From positions 3,989 to 67,988 of the forward strand of contig JAEVYS010000099.1 in NCBI GenBank assembly GCA_023392635.1: a stretch of 64,000 nucleotides of DNA, given 5' to 3'. A model generated the notes under the pieces. That model ran no database searches and had not been told where the DNA came from. It saw only the letters and a program-made list of their open reading frames with translations. This DNA is from Actinomycetes bacterium (GTDB lineage: Bacteria > Actinomycetota > Actinomycetes > Propionibacteriales > Propionibacteriaceae). Positions 48,738-56,701 of this stretch are shown here, piece after piece (the stretch's first letter is position 1; each line of letters begins with the position of its first letter). Both the position numbers and the translations under genes were made by a program.

Positions 48738-49262
48738 GTGCCTCGCCGCCATCCCGAAGCGCGATCCGCCCGTCCGGGCGGGAGGGTCAGCGTCCGCCGC
48801 GTCCGTCCCGACGGCGACACCGGTGACATCGTCGGCTGGGTGCTGCGAAGCGATCCCGATCGCCTCGTCCTGCGTGACCGCCGCGGCAGCGTCCACGACC
48901 TCAGGTGGGAGGACGTGCTCGCCTGGCGCCCGGTCGGCGTGCCGCGCGGCCGCGATCCGCTGCGCACCAGCCGCGACGAGCTCGACCGGCACGCGCTCCC
49001 CGGGTCGGGGGGGCGGGTGTTCGTCGCCCGCCTGAGCAGCCTCCTGGACGGCCGGACGCCGGCAATCCTCGACGACCCGGGCGACCCTCCGCCCTTCCCC
49101 GCCGCGCTCTCGGGGGAATGGGTGTCGGCGGGTGAGGCCGGGGACTACGTCGCCCTCGCCTGGTGGGCCGCTCACCATGACGCCCGCAGCATGCAGGTGC
49201 GCACGCCGACCCCGTCCCGGATCGAGCAGCTCCGCGTGCTGGGCTTCGTCGAACTCCCGTGA
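48738..49262 (+). CDS. Protein with GNAT-associated N-terminal beta domain, possibly a truncated acetyltransferase
   Basis: 174 residues. Residues 15-75 (GRVSVRRVRPDGDTGDIVGWVLRSDPDRLVLRDRRGSVHDLRWEDVLAWRPVG) resemble the SH3-like N-terminal domain that precedes the GNAT acetyltransferase in actinobacterial proteins encoded next to fdxA. The rest is short, ends IEQLRVLGFVELP, and has no visible acetyl-CoA loop (RxxGxG/A). Either the GNAT half was lost or this is an independent regulator. GTG start; a GATGAT word lies five bases upstream. Divergent from fdxA. Confidence 0.55.
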   Translation: MPRRHPEARSARPGGRVSVRRVRPDGDTGDIVGWVLRSDPDRLVLRDRRGSVHDLRWEDVLAWRPVGVPRGRDPLRTSRDELDRHALPGSGGRVFVARLSSLLDGRTPAILDDPGDPPPFPAALSGEWVSAGEAGDYVALAWWAAHHDARSMQVRTPTPSRIEQLRVLGFVELP

Positions 49263-49269
49263 CGCGCTG

Positions 49270-49284
49270 CCGCCGGTTCGGCGG
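49270..49284. terminator. Small hairpin between convergent genes
   Basis: CCGCCG and CGGCGG form a perfect 6-bp stem with a three-base loop in the 27-base gap between two convergent genes. Weak terminator candidate. Confidence 0.35.
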
Positions 49285-49289
49285 ACGGC

Positions 49290-51050
49290 TCAGGCGGACG
49301 GCTTCTTGCCGCAGACGACCGGGGTGAGCGAGTTGTAGCGCCAGGTGAACAGCTCCCGCTTGACCAGCTTCCCGCCTTGGTAGAACAACCGGTAGTGGCG
49401 CACGTCGAACCCGGTCATCGCGCTCTGCGGCACGCACCGCGGCGAGGTGTCGTAGATGGTCTTGCCCGGGGCCCGGTAGTTCGACCGGATCGGGGTGGAC
49501 GCCTTGATCGTGTAGCGCTTGGTCGACCACACCCGCACGGTGACCGATCCCTGGGTGCCGGTGTGCCCGGTCGTCCAGGCCTGCAGCACCACGCCGTACG
49601 GGGAGTCGTTCTTGAACTTCATGTCGACGCTGACCCAGTCGAGAGTGGCCTCGCGGCCGACCGGGTAGCGGTTGAAGTAGAGCGAGTGCGGCTTGTGGTA
49701 GATGTCCTTGAGCCCTGCGAAGTAGATCGCGTTGAAGGTCGTCGTGGTGGCCTGCGAGATCCCGCCGCCCAGGCGTTCCACGATGCGGCCGCCGTCGATC
49801 GCGCCGCCGGCCATCCAGCCGGCCTTCCTGGTGCGCTTGCCCAGGGTCTCGTTCATGCTGAACGTCTCGCCTGGCTTCAGGAAGGTGCCGTTGATCAGCC
49901 TCGCCGCCTTGCCGATGTTGTTGTAGCGGTAGGCGGTGCCGGGGAAGTACGTCGTGAAGCTTCCGATGACCTTCTTCACCCCGAGCTTGCGGGCGTCGGC
50001 GGTGGTGAAGTTCGCCGCGCGGACGCTCACCGGGACCGACGCGGTGCGCCCGCTGCTGCGCGACAGCGTCGGCACCAGTGCCGCACCCAGCTGCTCGGGA
50101 TCGACGCCCACCCCGTCGGCGGACGGGATGATCTTCGGCTTCTTCGCGCCCATCGTGATGGTGGCGTCTCGTGGTTGCTTCAGGCCGAGCTTCTCCAAGC
50201 CCGCCGCGACCTGCGCCTCCAGCTTGTCGGCGTCGAAGACCGGCGCCAGCCTTCCGTCCACGCCGGCGAACCGCAGGCTGGCGGCGATGTGCTTCGGCTG
50301 GACGACCAGGGTGCCGGACTCCCCCACCGTCACGCTCACCGGTGCCGACACGGCGGTGGCAGCGATGCCGGTGACCGCCGCGTCCGCCGCCGCGGTCGTG
50401 ACCGCCGGCTCGACGTCGCCGACCGGCAGGTTGACCGTCGCCGTCCTCAGGTAGGCCGCTTCCAGGGCGCGGGCCGCGCCGCCGCGGTCGAGCGCCGCGC
50501 CGGCCTTGCTCTCGCCCTGTCGCGACGGCGTCAGGCCGGAGTACACCACGGTGGCGTCGACCGGATCCACCTCGACCTTCTCCGCCAGCGGGGCCAGTGC
50601 CGCGTCCAGCGCCGTCCGGTCGACCGAGACCACCGCCGGGTGGTCCGAGCCCCCGAACAGGACAGAGAGGATGGTGGCCGGGTTCCAGCTGTTGCCGGCG
50701 CCGGCCTGCGCGATGGATGCCGGATAGTCGACGGCGAGCCCCGACGTGGCCGGCTGCAGCGTCAGTCGTTCCGAACCCGCGGAAACCACCAGGGGCTCGG
50801 TGCTGCGGCCGGCCAGGGCCGCGCGCAGCTTCTGCTCGGCGGCGGACGCCGGCAGGCCGCCGACCGGCACGCCCGCCACGGAGGCGTTGCGGGGCAGGTT
50901 GTCGCCGGCCAGGAAGTGGCCGGCGAGATAGCCGCCGCCCAGCAGGGCGACCAGCCCGGAACCGACACCGATTCCGATCTTCGCCGTGGTGGACAGGGTG
51001 GTGCTTCTCGCCAAGGGAGGAATCCTCTCGGTAGCGCGCAGGCCCTCCAT
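49290..51050 (-). CDS. VanW-family protein with YoaR-like peptidoglycan-binding repeats
   Basis: Up to 586 residues. N-terminal membrane segment (IGIGVGSGLVALLGGGYLAGHF), two YoaR/PG-binding_4-like domains (about 55-180 and 250-335; LPRNASVAGVPVGGLPASAAEQKL) and a C-terminal VanW domain (about 365-520; NNIGKAARLINGTFLKPGETFSMNETLGKRT, GGGISQATTTTFNAIYFAGL). Probably acts on or binds peptidoglycan outside the membrane. Start uncertain: ATG 51050 overlaps a minus-strand TAGCAT box. TTG 51014, preceded by AGAGGA, would give LARSTTLSTTAKIG as N-terminus. Confidence 0.88.
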   Translation of the reverse strand: MEGLRATERIPPLARSTTLSTTAKIGIGVGSGLVALLGGGYLAGHFLAGDNLPRNASVAGVPVGGLPASAAEQKLRAALAGRSTEPLVVSAGSERLTLQPATSGLAVDYPASIAQAGAGNSWNPATILSVLFGGSDHPAVVSVDRTALDAALAPLAEKVEVDPVDATVVYSGLTPSRQGESKAGAALDRGGAARALEAAYLRTATVNLPVGDVEPAVTTAAADAAVTGIAATAVSAPVSVTVGESGTLVVQPKHIAASLRFAGVDGRLAPVFDADKLEAQVAAGLEKLGLKQPRDATITMGAKKPKIIPSADGVGVDPEQLGAALVPTLSRSSGRTASVPVSVRAANFTTADARKLGVKKVIGSFTTYFPGTAYRYNNIGKAARLINGTFLKPGETFSMNETLGKRTRKAGWMAGGAIDGGRIVERLGGGISQATTTTFNAIYFAGLKDIYHKPHSLYFNRYPVGREATLDWVSVDMKFKNDSPYGVVLQAWTTGHTGTQGSVTVRVWSTKRYTIKASTPIRSNYRAPGKTIYDTSPRCVPQSAMTGFDVRHYRLFYQGGKLVKRELFTWRYNSLTPVVCGKKPSA

Positions 51051-51051
51051 G

Positions 51052-51963
51052 CTACGGGACGGGTTCCGCGGCGTCGGAGAGGTCGTCGAGTGGAGCGGAC
51101 GGCAACCCGAGTTGTGAGACCACGATCCCGGCGATCATCAGGGCGGCGCCTGCGTAGCCGCGCAGGCCCATGAACTCGTGCAGCAGCAAGGCCCCGCCGA
51201 TCGCCCCGAACACCGACTCGGTGGCCATGATCAGGGACGCGTGGGTCGCGAGCGCGTGCCGCTGCCCGACCACCTGGAGGGTGAACGCGATCGCGACCGA
51301 CACCAGGCCGCCGTACAGCAGGGGGACGATGGCCTCGACGAGGCCCGTGAAGGGGGCCGCGTCCAGCACCAGGGCGCCGAGGCCGCTGAGAACCGCGCAG
51401 GTGACGAACTGCGCCACCGCGAACCGCAGCGCCGAGAGCCGGGCGCTGTAGTGCTCGATGAACAGGATCTGCACCGCCCACGGGAGGCAGGTGAGGATGA
51501 GCAGGATCTCGCCGGTCCCGATCGTGAACGCTTCGGTGACGCTGATCAGGTACAGGCCCACCAGGGACGCGGCGACGCCGACCACGGTGTTGACGCTACT
51601 GCGGTGCCCACGGAACGCCGCGATCACGGGGACGAACACCATGTACAGCCCCGTGATGAAGGCCGCGTTCCCTGCAGGGGTGGTGCTCATCGCCGCCTGC
51701 TGCAGGTTGACCGCGATGGTGAGGAACGTCCCGGTGACAATGCCCGGCAGCACTACCGCCCTGGTCGCGGCCAGCCGCTTCGCGCGCGGCACACCGCGCA
51801 GCCGGTCCCTGACGAGGATCACCGGCACGAGCACCAGCGAACCCAGTGCGAACCGGACCGCGGTGAACGTCAGCGGGCCGACGTGGTCGGAGCCCACGCG
51901 CTGTGCGACGAAGGCGAACCCCCACAGCGCAGAGGCCAGCAGCAGCGCGCCGTTCGCGCGCAG
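51052..51963 (-). CDS. EamA/DMT-family transporter with uncertain, non-canonical start
   Basis: About 303 residues with ten membrane segments in two EamA halves (GALLLASALWGFAFVAQRVGSDHVGPLTFTAVRFALGSLVLVPVIL... and EILLILTCLPWAVQILFIEHYSARLSALRFAVAQFV...ESVFGAIGGALLLHEFMGLRGYAGAALMIAGIV). A metabolite exporter, substrate unknown. No ATG, GTG or TTG occurs in frame between the first membrane segment and well inside the transketolase gene. The best start is CTG 51963 with AGGGG seven bases upstream. The frame to 52236 is antisense or overlap with tkt. Confidence 0.8.
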   Translation of the reverse strand: MRANGALLLASALWGFAFVAQRVGSDHVGPLTFTAVRFALGSLVLVPVILVRDRLRGVPRAKRLAATRAVVLPGIVTGTFLTIAVNLQQAAMSTTPAGNAAFITGLYMVFVPVIAAFRGHRSSVNTVVGVAASLVGLYLISVTEAFTIGTGEILLILTCLPWAVQILFIEHYSARLSALRFAVAQFVTCAVLSGLGALVLDAAPFTGLVEAIVPLLYGGLVSVAIAFTLQVVGQRHALATHASLIMATESVFGAIGGALLLHEFMGLRGYAGAALMIAGIVVSQLGLPSAPLDDLSDAAEPVP

Positions 51964-52015
51964 CCGCTGGCCCCTGGTGCCGATGATCGGGCGGGAGGAG
52001 GACGTGCCGGGATGC

Positions 52016-54097
52016 TCAGCCGAGGCGGCTGAGTGCGGTCTTCGCGTGCGCGGCGACGTTGTCGGCGGTGAAGCCGTACGTGGTGAACAGCAGGCTGCCC
52101 GCCGCGGACTCGCCGAAGTGGTCGATGCCGACGATCTCGCCGGCGTCGCCGACGAACTCGCGCCAGCCCATCGGGACGCCGGCTTCGACGGCGACCTTGG
52201 CGACACCGGCGGGCACCACGGACGCCCGGTACTCATCGCTCTGGGCGAGGAACCACTCCTGGCACGGCATCGAGACCACCCGGGTGCCGATGCCCTCGGA
52301 CTGCAGCTGTTCGCGGGCGGCCAGGGCCACCTCGACCTCCGAGCCGGTCGCGATGATCACGACCTTCAGCTCGCCCTCGGCGTCGAGCAGGGTGTAGCCG
52401 CCCTTCGCCACCTCGGACGCGGGCGCGACGCCCGCAGCGTTCCGGTCGACGATCAGCAGGTCCTGCCGGGACAGGATCAGGGCCGACGGGCGGTCGGTGT
52501 GGGCGAGCGCGTTCAGCCAGGCGTGGGCGGTCTCGTTGGCGTCGGCGGGACGGATCACGTCCAGCCCGGGGATCGCACGCAGCGCGGCGAGGTGCTCGAT
52601 CGGCTGGTGGGTCGGGCCGTCCTCGCCCACACCGATGGAGTCGTGGGTCCAGACGAAGATGCTCGGCGCCTTCTGGATCGCGGCGAGACGGACCGAGCCG
52701 CGCATGTAGTCGGAGAACACCAGGAACGTGCCGCCGTAGCAGCGGGTGAGGCCCGACATGTTGATCGCGTTCACGATGTTGCCCATCGCGTGCTCGCGGA
52801 TGCCGAAGTGGAGCGTCCGGCCCGTGTAGTCACCGGAGAACTCCGGCGAGCTCTGCTCCGGCGGGAAGAAGCTCTTCACGCCCTTCATCGTCGTGTTGTT
52901 GCTTCCCGCGAGGTCGGCGGAGCCGCCCCACAGTTCCGGCATCACATCGGCCAGCGCGCTCAGCACGTCGCCGGAGGCGGCACGGGTCGCCTTCTTCCCG
53001 GGGGCGAAGACCGGCAGGGCCGCCTCGATGCCCTCGGGCAGGGTCTCGGCCAGCGCCCGGTCGAGGATCGCCACCTGGTCGGGGTTCGCGGCCCGCCACG
53101 CGTCGTAGCGCGGCTGCCAGTCCGCCTTGGCCGCGGCCGCCCGCTCCGCGGCGTTGCTGCGGGTGTGCTCGAGCACGGCCGGCTCGACGGCGAAGCTCTG
53201 CTCCGGGTCGAACCCGAGCTCGCGCTTGAGCCCGGCGACCTCCTCGCCACCCAGCTTGGAGCCGTGCACCGAGTGGTGGCCGGCCTTGGTCGGCAACGGC
53301 CAGCCGATGACGGTGGTGAGCTTGATGAAGGACGGCTTGTCGGTCACTGCCTTCGCGGCTTCGATCGCGTCCCACAGCGCCTGCAGGTTCTCCCGGTAGC
53401 CGGTGCCGCCATTGGTCCAGTCGACGTGCTGCACGTGCCAGCCGTAGGCGGCGTAGCGCGCGGCGACGTCCTCGGTGAACGCGATCTGGGTCTCGCCCTC
53501 GATCGAGATGCGGTTGTCGTCGTAGATCAGGACGAGGTTGCCCAGCTTCTGCGCGCCGGCGAGCGACGACGCTTCGGCGGACACGCCCTCCTGCATGCAG
53601 CCGTCGCCAGCGATGCAGTACACGGTGCGGTCGAAGACCGACGTCTCCTCCGCCGGGGTGTTCGGGTCGAGAAGGGCACGCTCACGGCGGGCCGCCATCG
53701 CGAAGCCGACCGCGTCCGCCACCCCGGCGCCCAGTGGCCCGGTGGTGCACTCCACGCCGAGCGTGTGGTGGAACTCGGGGTGGCCCGGGGTCTTCGAACC
53801 GTAGGTGCGCAGGGAAGCCAGGTCCTCGACCTCGAGGCCGTAGCCGGCCAGGAACAGCTGGCAGTACTGCGTGAGGGAGGAGTGGCCCGCGGACAGCACG
53901 AACCGGTCACGGCCGAGCCAGCGGGAGTCGGACGGATCGCCGTTCATGACCTTCTGGTAGAGCAGGTACGCGGCCGGCGCCAACGAGATCGCCGTCCCCG
54001 GGTGCCCGTTGCCCACCTTCTCGACCGCATCCGCCGCCAGTACCCGCGCGGTGTCCACCGCGCGCTGGTCAAGCTCCGTCCACGTGAGTTCGGTCAT
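52016..54097 (-). CDS. tkt: Transketolase
   Basis: 693 residues, standard length. ThDP-binding motif GDGCMQEGVSAEASSLAGAQKLGNLVLIYDDNRI, active-site His near ATRYAAYGWHV, and the Pyr domain with FGIREHAMGNIVNAINMSG, THDSIGVGEDGPTHQPIEHLAALRAIPGL; the catalytic Glu lies in REHAMG. Moves two-carbon units in the pentose phosphate pathway. AGGGAAGG lies before the ATG. The 205-base spacer to the divergent sulfur operon is AT-richer than its surroundings (54112-54140) and should hold the tkt promoter. Confidence 0.96.
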   Translation of the reverse strand: MTELTWTELDQRAVDTARVLAADAVEKVGNGHPGTAISLAPAAYLLYQKVMNGDPSDSRWLGRDRFVLSAGHSSLTQYCQLFLAGYGLEVEDLASLRTYGSKTPGHPEFHHTLGVECTTGPLGAGVADAVGFAMAARRERALLDPNTPAEETSVFDRTVYCIAGDGCMQEGVSAEASSLAGAQKLGNLVLIYDDNRISIEGETQIAFTEDVAARYAAYGWHVQHVDWTNGGTGYRENLQALWDAIEAAKAVTDKPSFIKLTTVIGWPLPTKAGHHSVHGSKLGGEEVAGLKRELGFDPEQSFAVEPAVLEHTRSNAAERAAAAKADWQPRYDAWRAANPDQVAILDRALAETLPEGIEAALPVFAPGKKATRAASGDVLSALADVMPELWGGSADLAGSNNTTMKGVKSFFPPEQSSPEFSGDYTGRTLHFGIREHAMGNIVNAINMSGLTRCYGGTFLVFSDYMRGSVRLAAIQKAPSIFVWTHDSIGVGEDGPTHQPIEHLAALRAIPGLDVIRPADANETAHAWLNALAHTDRPSALILSRQDLLIVDRNAAGVAPASEVAKGGYTLLDAEGELKVVIIATGSEVEVALAAREQLQSEGIGTRVVSMPCQEWFLAQSDEYRASVVPAGVAKVAVEAGVPMGWREFVGDAGEIVGIDHFGESAAGSLLFTTYGFTADNVAAHAKTALSRLG

Positions 54098-54229
54098 CCC
54101 CGGCCTTCCCTGATCGTATTTTGAAACGTAACAATAGCGAATCCAACGCTCGGCTCCAGCCTTTCACACCCCCGGGCGAGAGCCCGACGGTGACCGGATG
54201 TTGCCGCCGCCGCGCGCTCTGGGGTGTCT

Positions 54230-54258
54230 TTGCCCAAACGGCTGCCGCCGGATACCCG
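54230..54258 (+). promoter_or_regulatory. Promoter of the sulfur operon (TTGCCC, 17 bp, TACCCG)
   Basis: TTGCCC (54230-54235) and TACCCG (54253-54258) are spaced by exactly 17 bases. The -10 hexamer coincides with the left arm of the palindromic operator, the geometry of simple repression. Confidence 0.5.
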
Positions 54259-54266
54259 TGGGGGTA
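54253..54266. promoter_or_regulatory. CsoR/CstR-like operator TACCC-GTGG-GGGTA
   Basis: A perfect 5-4-5 inverted repeat with C-run and G-run, 37 bases before the SQR-like start. CsoR-family repressors (copper-sensing CsoR, persulfide-sensing CstR) bind sites of this kind, and CstR regulates sulfide-oxidising operons. No csoR-family gene is in the window. Confidence 0.6.
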
Positions 54267-54302
54267 CCCTTGTACGTAGTCCTACTGAGCAGGAGTTCAC
54301 CG

Positions 54303-55775
54303 ATGAAGCGACTGGTCATCCTCGGCGGGGGAACCGCAGGGACGATGGTGGCGAACAAGCTGCGGGCCGGCCTCCCCGCGCACGAACTGCACATCACGGT
54401 GGTCGATCGCGACGACGCGCACCACTACCAGCCCGGCTACCTGTTCATGCCGTTCGGCATCTACAACACCAGCGACATCGTGCGTTCGCGGCACCGCTTC
54501 CTCACCGACGGCGTCGACCTGGTCCTCACCGAGATCGACCACGTGGACGCGGCCCACCGCACGGTCCACCTGGCCGACGGGCGCGCCCTGGGCTACGACT
54601 ACCTGGTGATCGCGTCCGGTGTCGCACCCCGTCCGGACGCCACCCCGGGCATGCAGGACAAGCTCTGGGGCAGCAAGATCCACGAGTTCTACAGCCTCCC
54701 GGGCGCCCAGGCGCTGACCGAGGCGATGCGCCGGTTCCGCGGCGGACGGCTGGTCGTGCACATCACCGAGATGCCGATCAAGTGCCCGGTCGCACCGATG
54801 GAGTTCACGTTCCTCGCCGACGACTGGCTGCGCAAGCACGGCATCAGGGAGCGCACCGACGTCACCTACGTCACCCCGCTGGACGGCGCCTTCACCAAGC
54901 CGGTCGCCTCGCGCGAGCTGGCGACTGCCCTGGTCGACCGGCAGATCGCGCTCGAGACCGACTTCGCGGTCGAGCACATCGACAACGACAGCTGCGAACT
55001 GGTCTCCTTCGACGGCCGCCGGGTCGGTTTCGACCTGCTGGTGACCGTTCCGCTCAACATGGGCGCCGACTACGTGGCCCGCTCGGGGCTGGGCGACGAG
55101 CTCAACCTAGTGCCGTGCGACCAGCACACCATGGTGAGCCTGGCCCACCCCGACATCTACGTGCTCGGTGACGCCGGAACCCTGCAGACCTCCAAGGCCG
55201 GCTCGGTGGCCCACTTCGCGGTGGACGTGTTCGTGCACAACTTCCTGGACGAGTTCAACGGACGGCCGGCCACCCACGGCTTCGACGGCCATGCGAACTG
55301 CTTCATCGAGTCCGGCAACCGCAAGGGCATGCTGCTGGACTTCAACTACACCACCGAGCCGTTCACCGGGACCTTCCCGGTGCCGGTGGTGGGGCCGTTC
55401 AAGCTGCTCAAGGAGACCCGGCTCAACCACCTCGGCAAGCTCGCGTTCCGCTGGATCTACTGGAACATGCTGCTGCCCGGGCGCCCCATCCCGATGATCC
55501 CCACCGCGATGAGCCTGGCCGGCAAGCGGGTCGAACAGGACGTCACCCCGGCCGGCACGGGCATGCCCACGGCCGTCGCGCCGTCCAGCCCGCCCCCGCC
55601 GCCGCGTCCGGCCCGGCCGAAGCTCGAGACGAAGCCACTGGCCGCCCCGGTGAAGCAGAAGGTGCCCGCCGCTCCTCCGGCGTCGCGGCCGGCCCCGGTG
55701 CCTGCGGCGACCCGGGCCGCGCTCGACTCCACGAACACCGACGTCCTGCCGACGCCCATCGTCCCGAAGTTCTGA
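54303..55775 (+). CDS. Sulfide:quinone oxidoreductase-like FAD-dependent oxidoreductase
   Basis: 490 residues. Two-dinucleotide-binding flavoprotein: RLVILGGGTAGTMVANKL (FAD), HHYQPGYLFMPFG, YDYLVIASGVAPRPDATPG, and the second FAD contact IYVLGDAGTLQTSKAGSVAHFA. Cys161 (IKCPVAP) and Cys333 (HANCFIE) are placed like the redox pair of SQR; two more Cys lie between. The region KLAFRWIYWNMLLPGRPIP resembles the SQR amphipathic membrane-binding end. An unusual Pro/Ala/Lys-rich tail of ~70 residues follows. It likely oxidises sulfide at the membrane, passing sulfane sulfur to the next two gene products. AGGAG lies seven bases before the ATG. Confidence 0.85.
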   Translation: MKRLVILGGGTAGTMVANKLRAGLPAHELHITVVDRDDAHHYQPGYLFMPFGIYNTSDIVRSRHRFLTDGVDLVLTEIDHVDAAHRTVHLADGRALGYDYLVIASGVAPRPDATPGMQDKLWGSKIHEFYSLPGAQALTEAMRRFRGGRLVVHITEMPIKCPVAPMEFTFLADDWLRKHGIRERTDVTYVTPLDGAFTKPVASRELATALVDRQIALETDFAVEHIDNDSCELVSFDGRRVGFDLLVTVPLNMGADYVARSGLGDELNLVPCDQHTMVSLAHPDIYVLGDAGTLQTSKAGSVAHFAVDVFVHNFLDEFNGRPATHGFDGHANCFIESGNRKGMLLDFNYTTEPFTGTFPVPVVGPFKLLKETRLNHLGKLAFRWIYWNMLLPGRPIPMIPTAMSLAGKRVEQDVTPAGTGMPTAVAPSSPPPPPRPARPKLETKPLAAPVKQKVPAAPPASRPAPVPAATRAALDSTNTDVLPTPIVPKF

Positions 55776-55795
55776 ACATCGCCAGAAGGAGAAGC

Positions 55796-56110
55796 ATGCC
55801 CACCACCCTGATCGCCGGACGTCCGATCGACGTCAACGACGAGGGATTCCTTACCGCCTACGACCAGTGGGACGAGAAGCTCGGCGCCGAACTCGCGCGC
55901 CTGATCGGGATCGAGATGACCGAGGCGCACTGGGGTCCGATCCGGTTCCTGCGCGCGGACTTCCCTGCCCGCGGCGAGACCGCCACGCTGCGCCGCGCGA
56001 GCACGGTCGGCGGGTTCCCGATCAAGCAACTGTTCGAACTCTTCCCCGTCAAACCCGCCAAGAAGATGGCCTACATCGCCGGGCTGCCGAAGCCCAAGGG
56101 CTGCGTCTAG
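55796..56110 (+). CDS. DsrC/TusE-family sulfur carrier protein
   Basis: 104 residues. DsrC fold with LIAGRPIDVNDEGFLTAYDQWDEKLGAELARLIGIEMTEAHW and the conserved C-terminal arm VGGFPIKQLFELFPVKPAKKMAYIAGLPKPKGCV. The penultimate Cys103 (CysA) is present. The second arm cysteine of dissimilatory DsrC (CysB) is replaced in KKMAYIAG, so it should carry a persulfide as TusE-like proteins do, not form the DsrC trisulfide. It sits 20 bases after the SQR-like gene, with AAGGAG before its ATG. Confidence 0.88.
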   Translation: MPTTLIAGRPIDVNDEGFLTAYDQWDEKLGAELARLIGIEMTEAHWGPIRFLRADFPARGETATLRRASTVGGFPIKQLFELFPVKPAKKMAYIAGLPKPKGCV

Positions 56111-56127
56111 AACCAAGGAGTACTGCC

Positions 56128-56688
56128 ATGACCGACACACTCGTCGCCCCGATCGTCCCCGACTTCGGCACTGAGGCCTGCCCTTCGCCGGCCGCGCAGA
56201 CCCCGACCGGCCGGAAGCTGGTGATCATCTGCAGCAAGGGCAACCTCGACATGGCCTACCCGGGCCTGATCCTGGGCAGCGCGGCCCTCGGCGAGGGCAT
56301 CGAGACCCATCTGTTCTTCACCTTCTGGGGGCTGGACATGGTGACGACGTCCCGGATGAACGACCTGAAGTTCACGATGCTCGGCAACACCGCGATGCAC
56401 CTCACCCAGGCGCCGCGGATGCCCATCCCCGCATTCATGGGCGGCCTTCCCGGCATGACCGGCATGGCCACCAGGATGATGCGCAAGCAGATCGCCGACC
56501 TCGAGGTGCCGACCGTCCCGGAGATGCTGGAGCAGATCCACGAGATGGGCGGCCACCTGTGGGCCTGCCGGATGTCGTTCGACATGATGCAGCTCAACGA
56601 GGCCGACCTCTTCGAGGGCGTCGAGGCTGTGATCAGCGCCGCCGACTTCATGGAGATCTCCGAGGGCGCCCAGATCATCTTCATCTGA
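56128..56688 (+). CDS. DsrE/DsrE2-like sulfur-transfer protein
   Basis: 186 residues. After a ~28-residue Pro-rich N-terminus, the DsrE/F/H fold begins KLVIICSKGNLDMAYPGLILGSAALGEGIETHLFFTFWGLDMVT. Conserved Cys147 lies in GGHLWACRMSFDMMQL, where DsrE2 proteins carry the persulfide; FEGVEAVISAADFMEISEGAQIIFI ends it. The middle (PRMPIPAFMGGLPGMTGMATRMM) is hydrophobic and may touch the membrane. It should hand sulfur between the SQR-like enzyme and the DsrC-like protein. AAGGAG is seven bases before the ATG. Last gene of the operon. Confidence 0.88.
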   Translation: MTDTLVAPIVPDFGTEACPSPAAQTPTGRKLVIICSKGNLDMAYPGLILGSAALGEGIETHLFFTFWGLDMVTTSRMNDLKFTMLGNTAMHLTQAPRMPIPAFMGGLPGMTGMATRMMRKQIADLEVPTVPEMLEQIHEMGGHLWACRMSFDMMQLNEADLFEGVEAVISAADFMEISEGAQIIFI

Positions 56689-56701
56689 CCCGTTCGGCGG
56701 C

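Noticed and set aside
48668..48967. N-terminal extension of fdxA to 48967
   Set aside because: Ferredoxins of this family begin MTYVIT; AAGGAG precedes that ATG, and the extension overlaps the divergent gene.
51964..52236. N-terminal extension of the EamA transporter frame into tkt
   Set aside because: The encoded residues are Ser/Pro/Arg-rich out-of-frame translation of the transketolase gene without membrane character.
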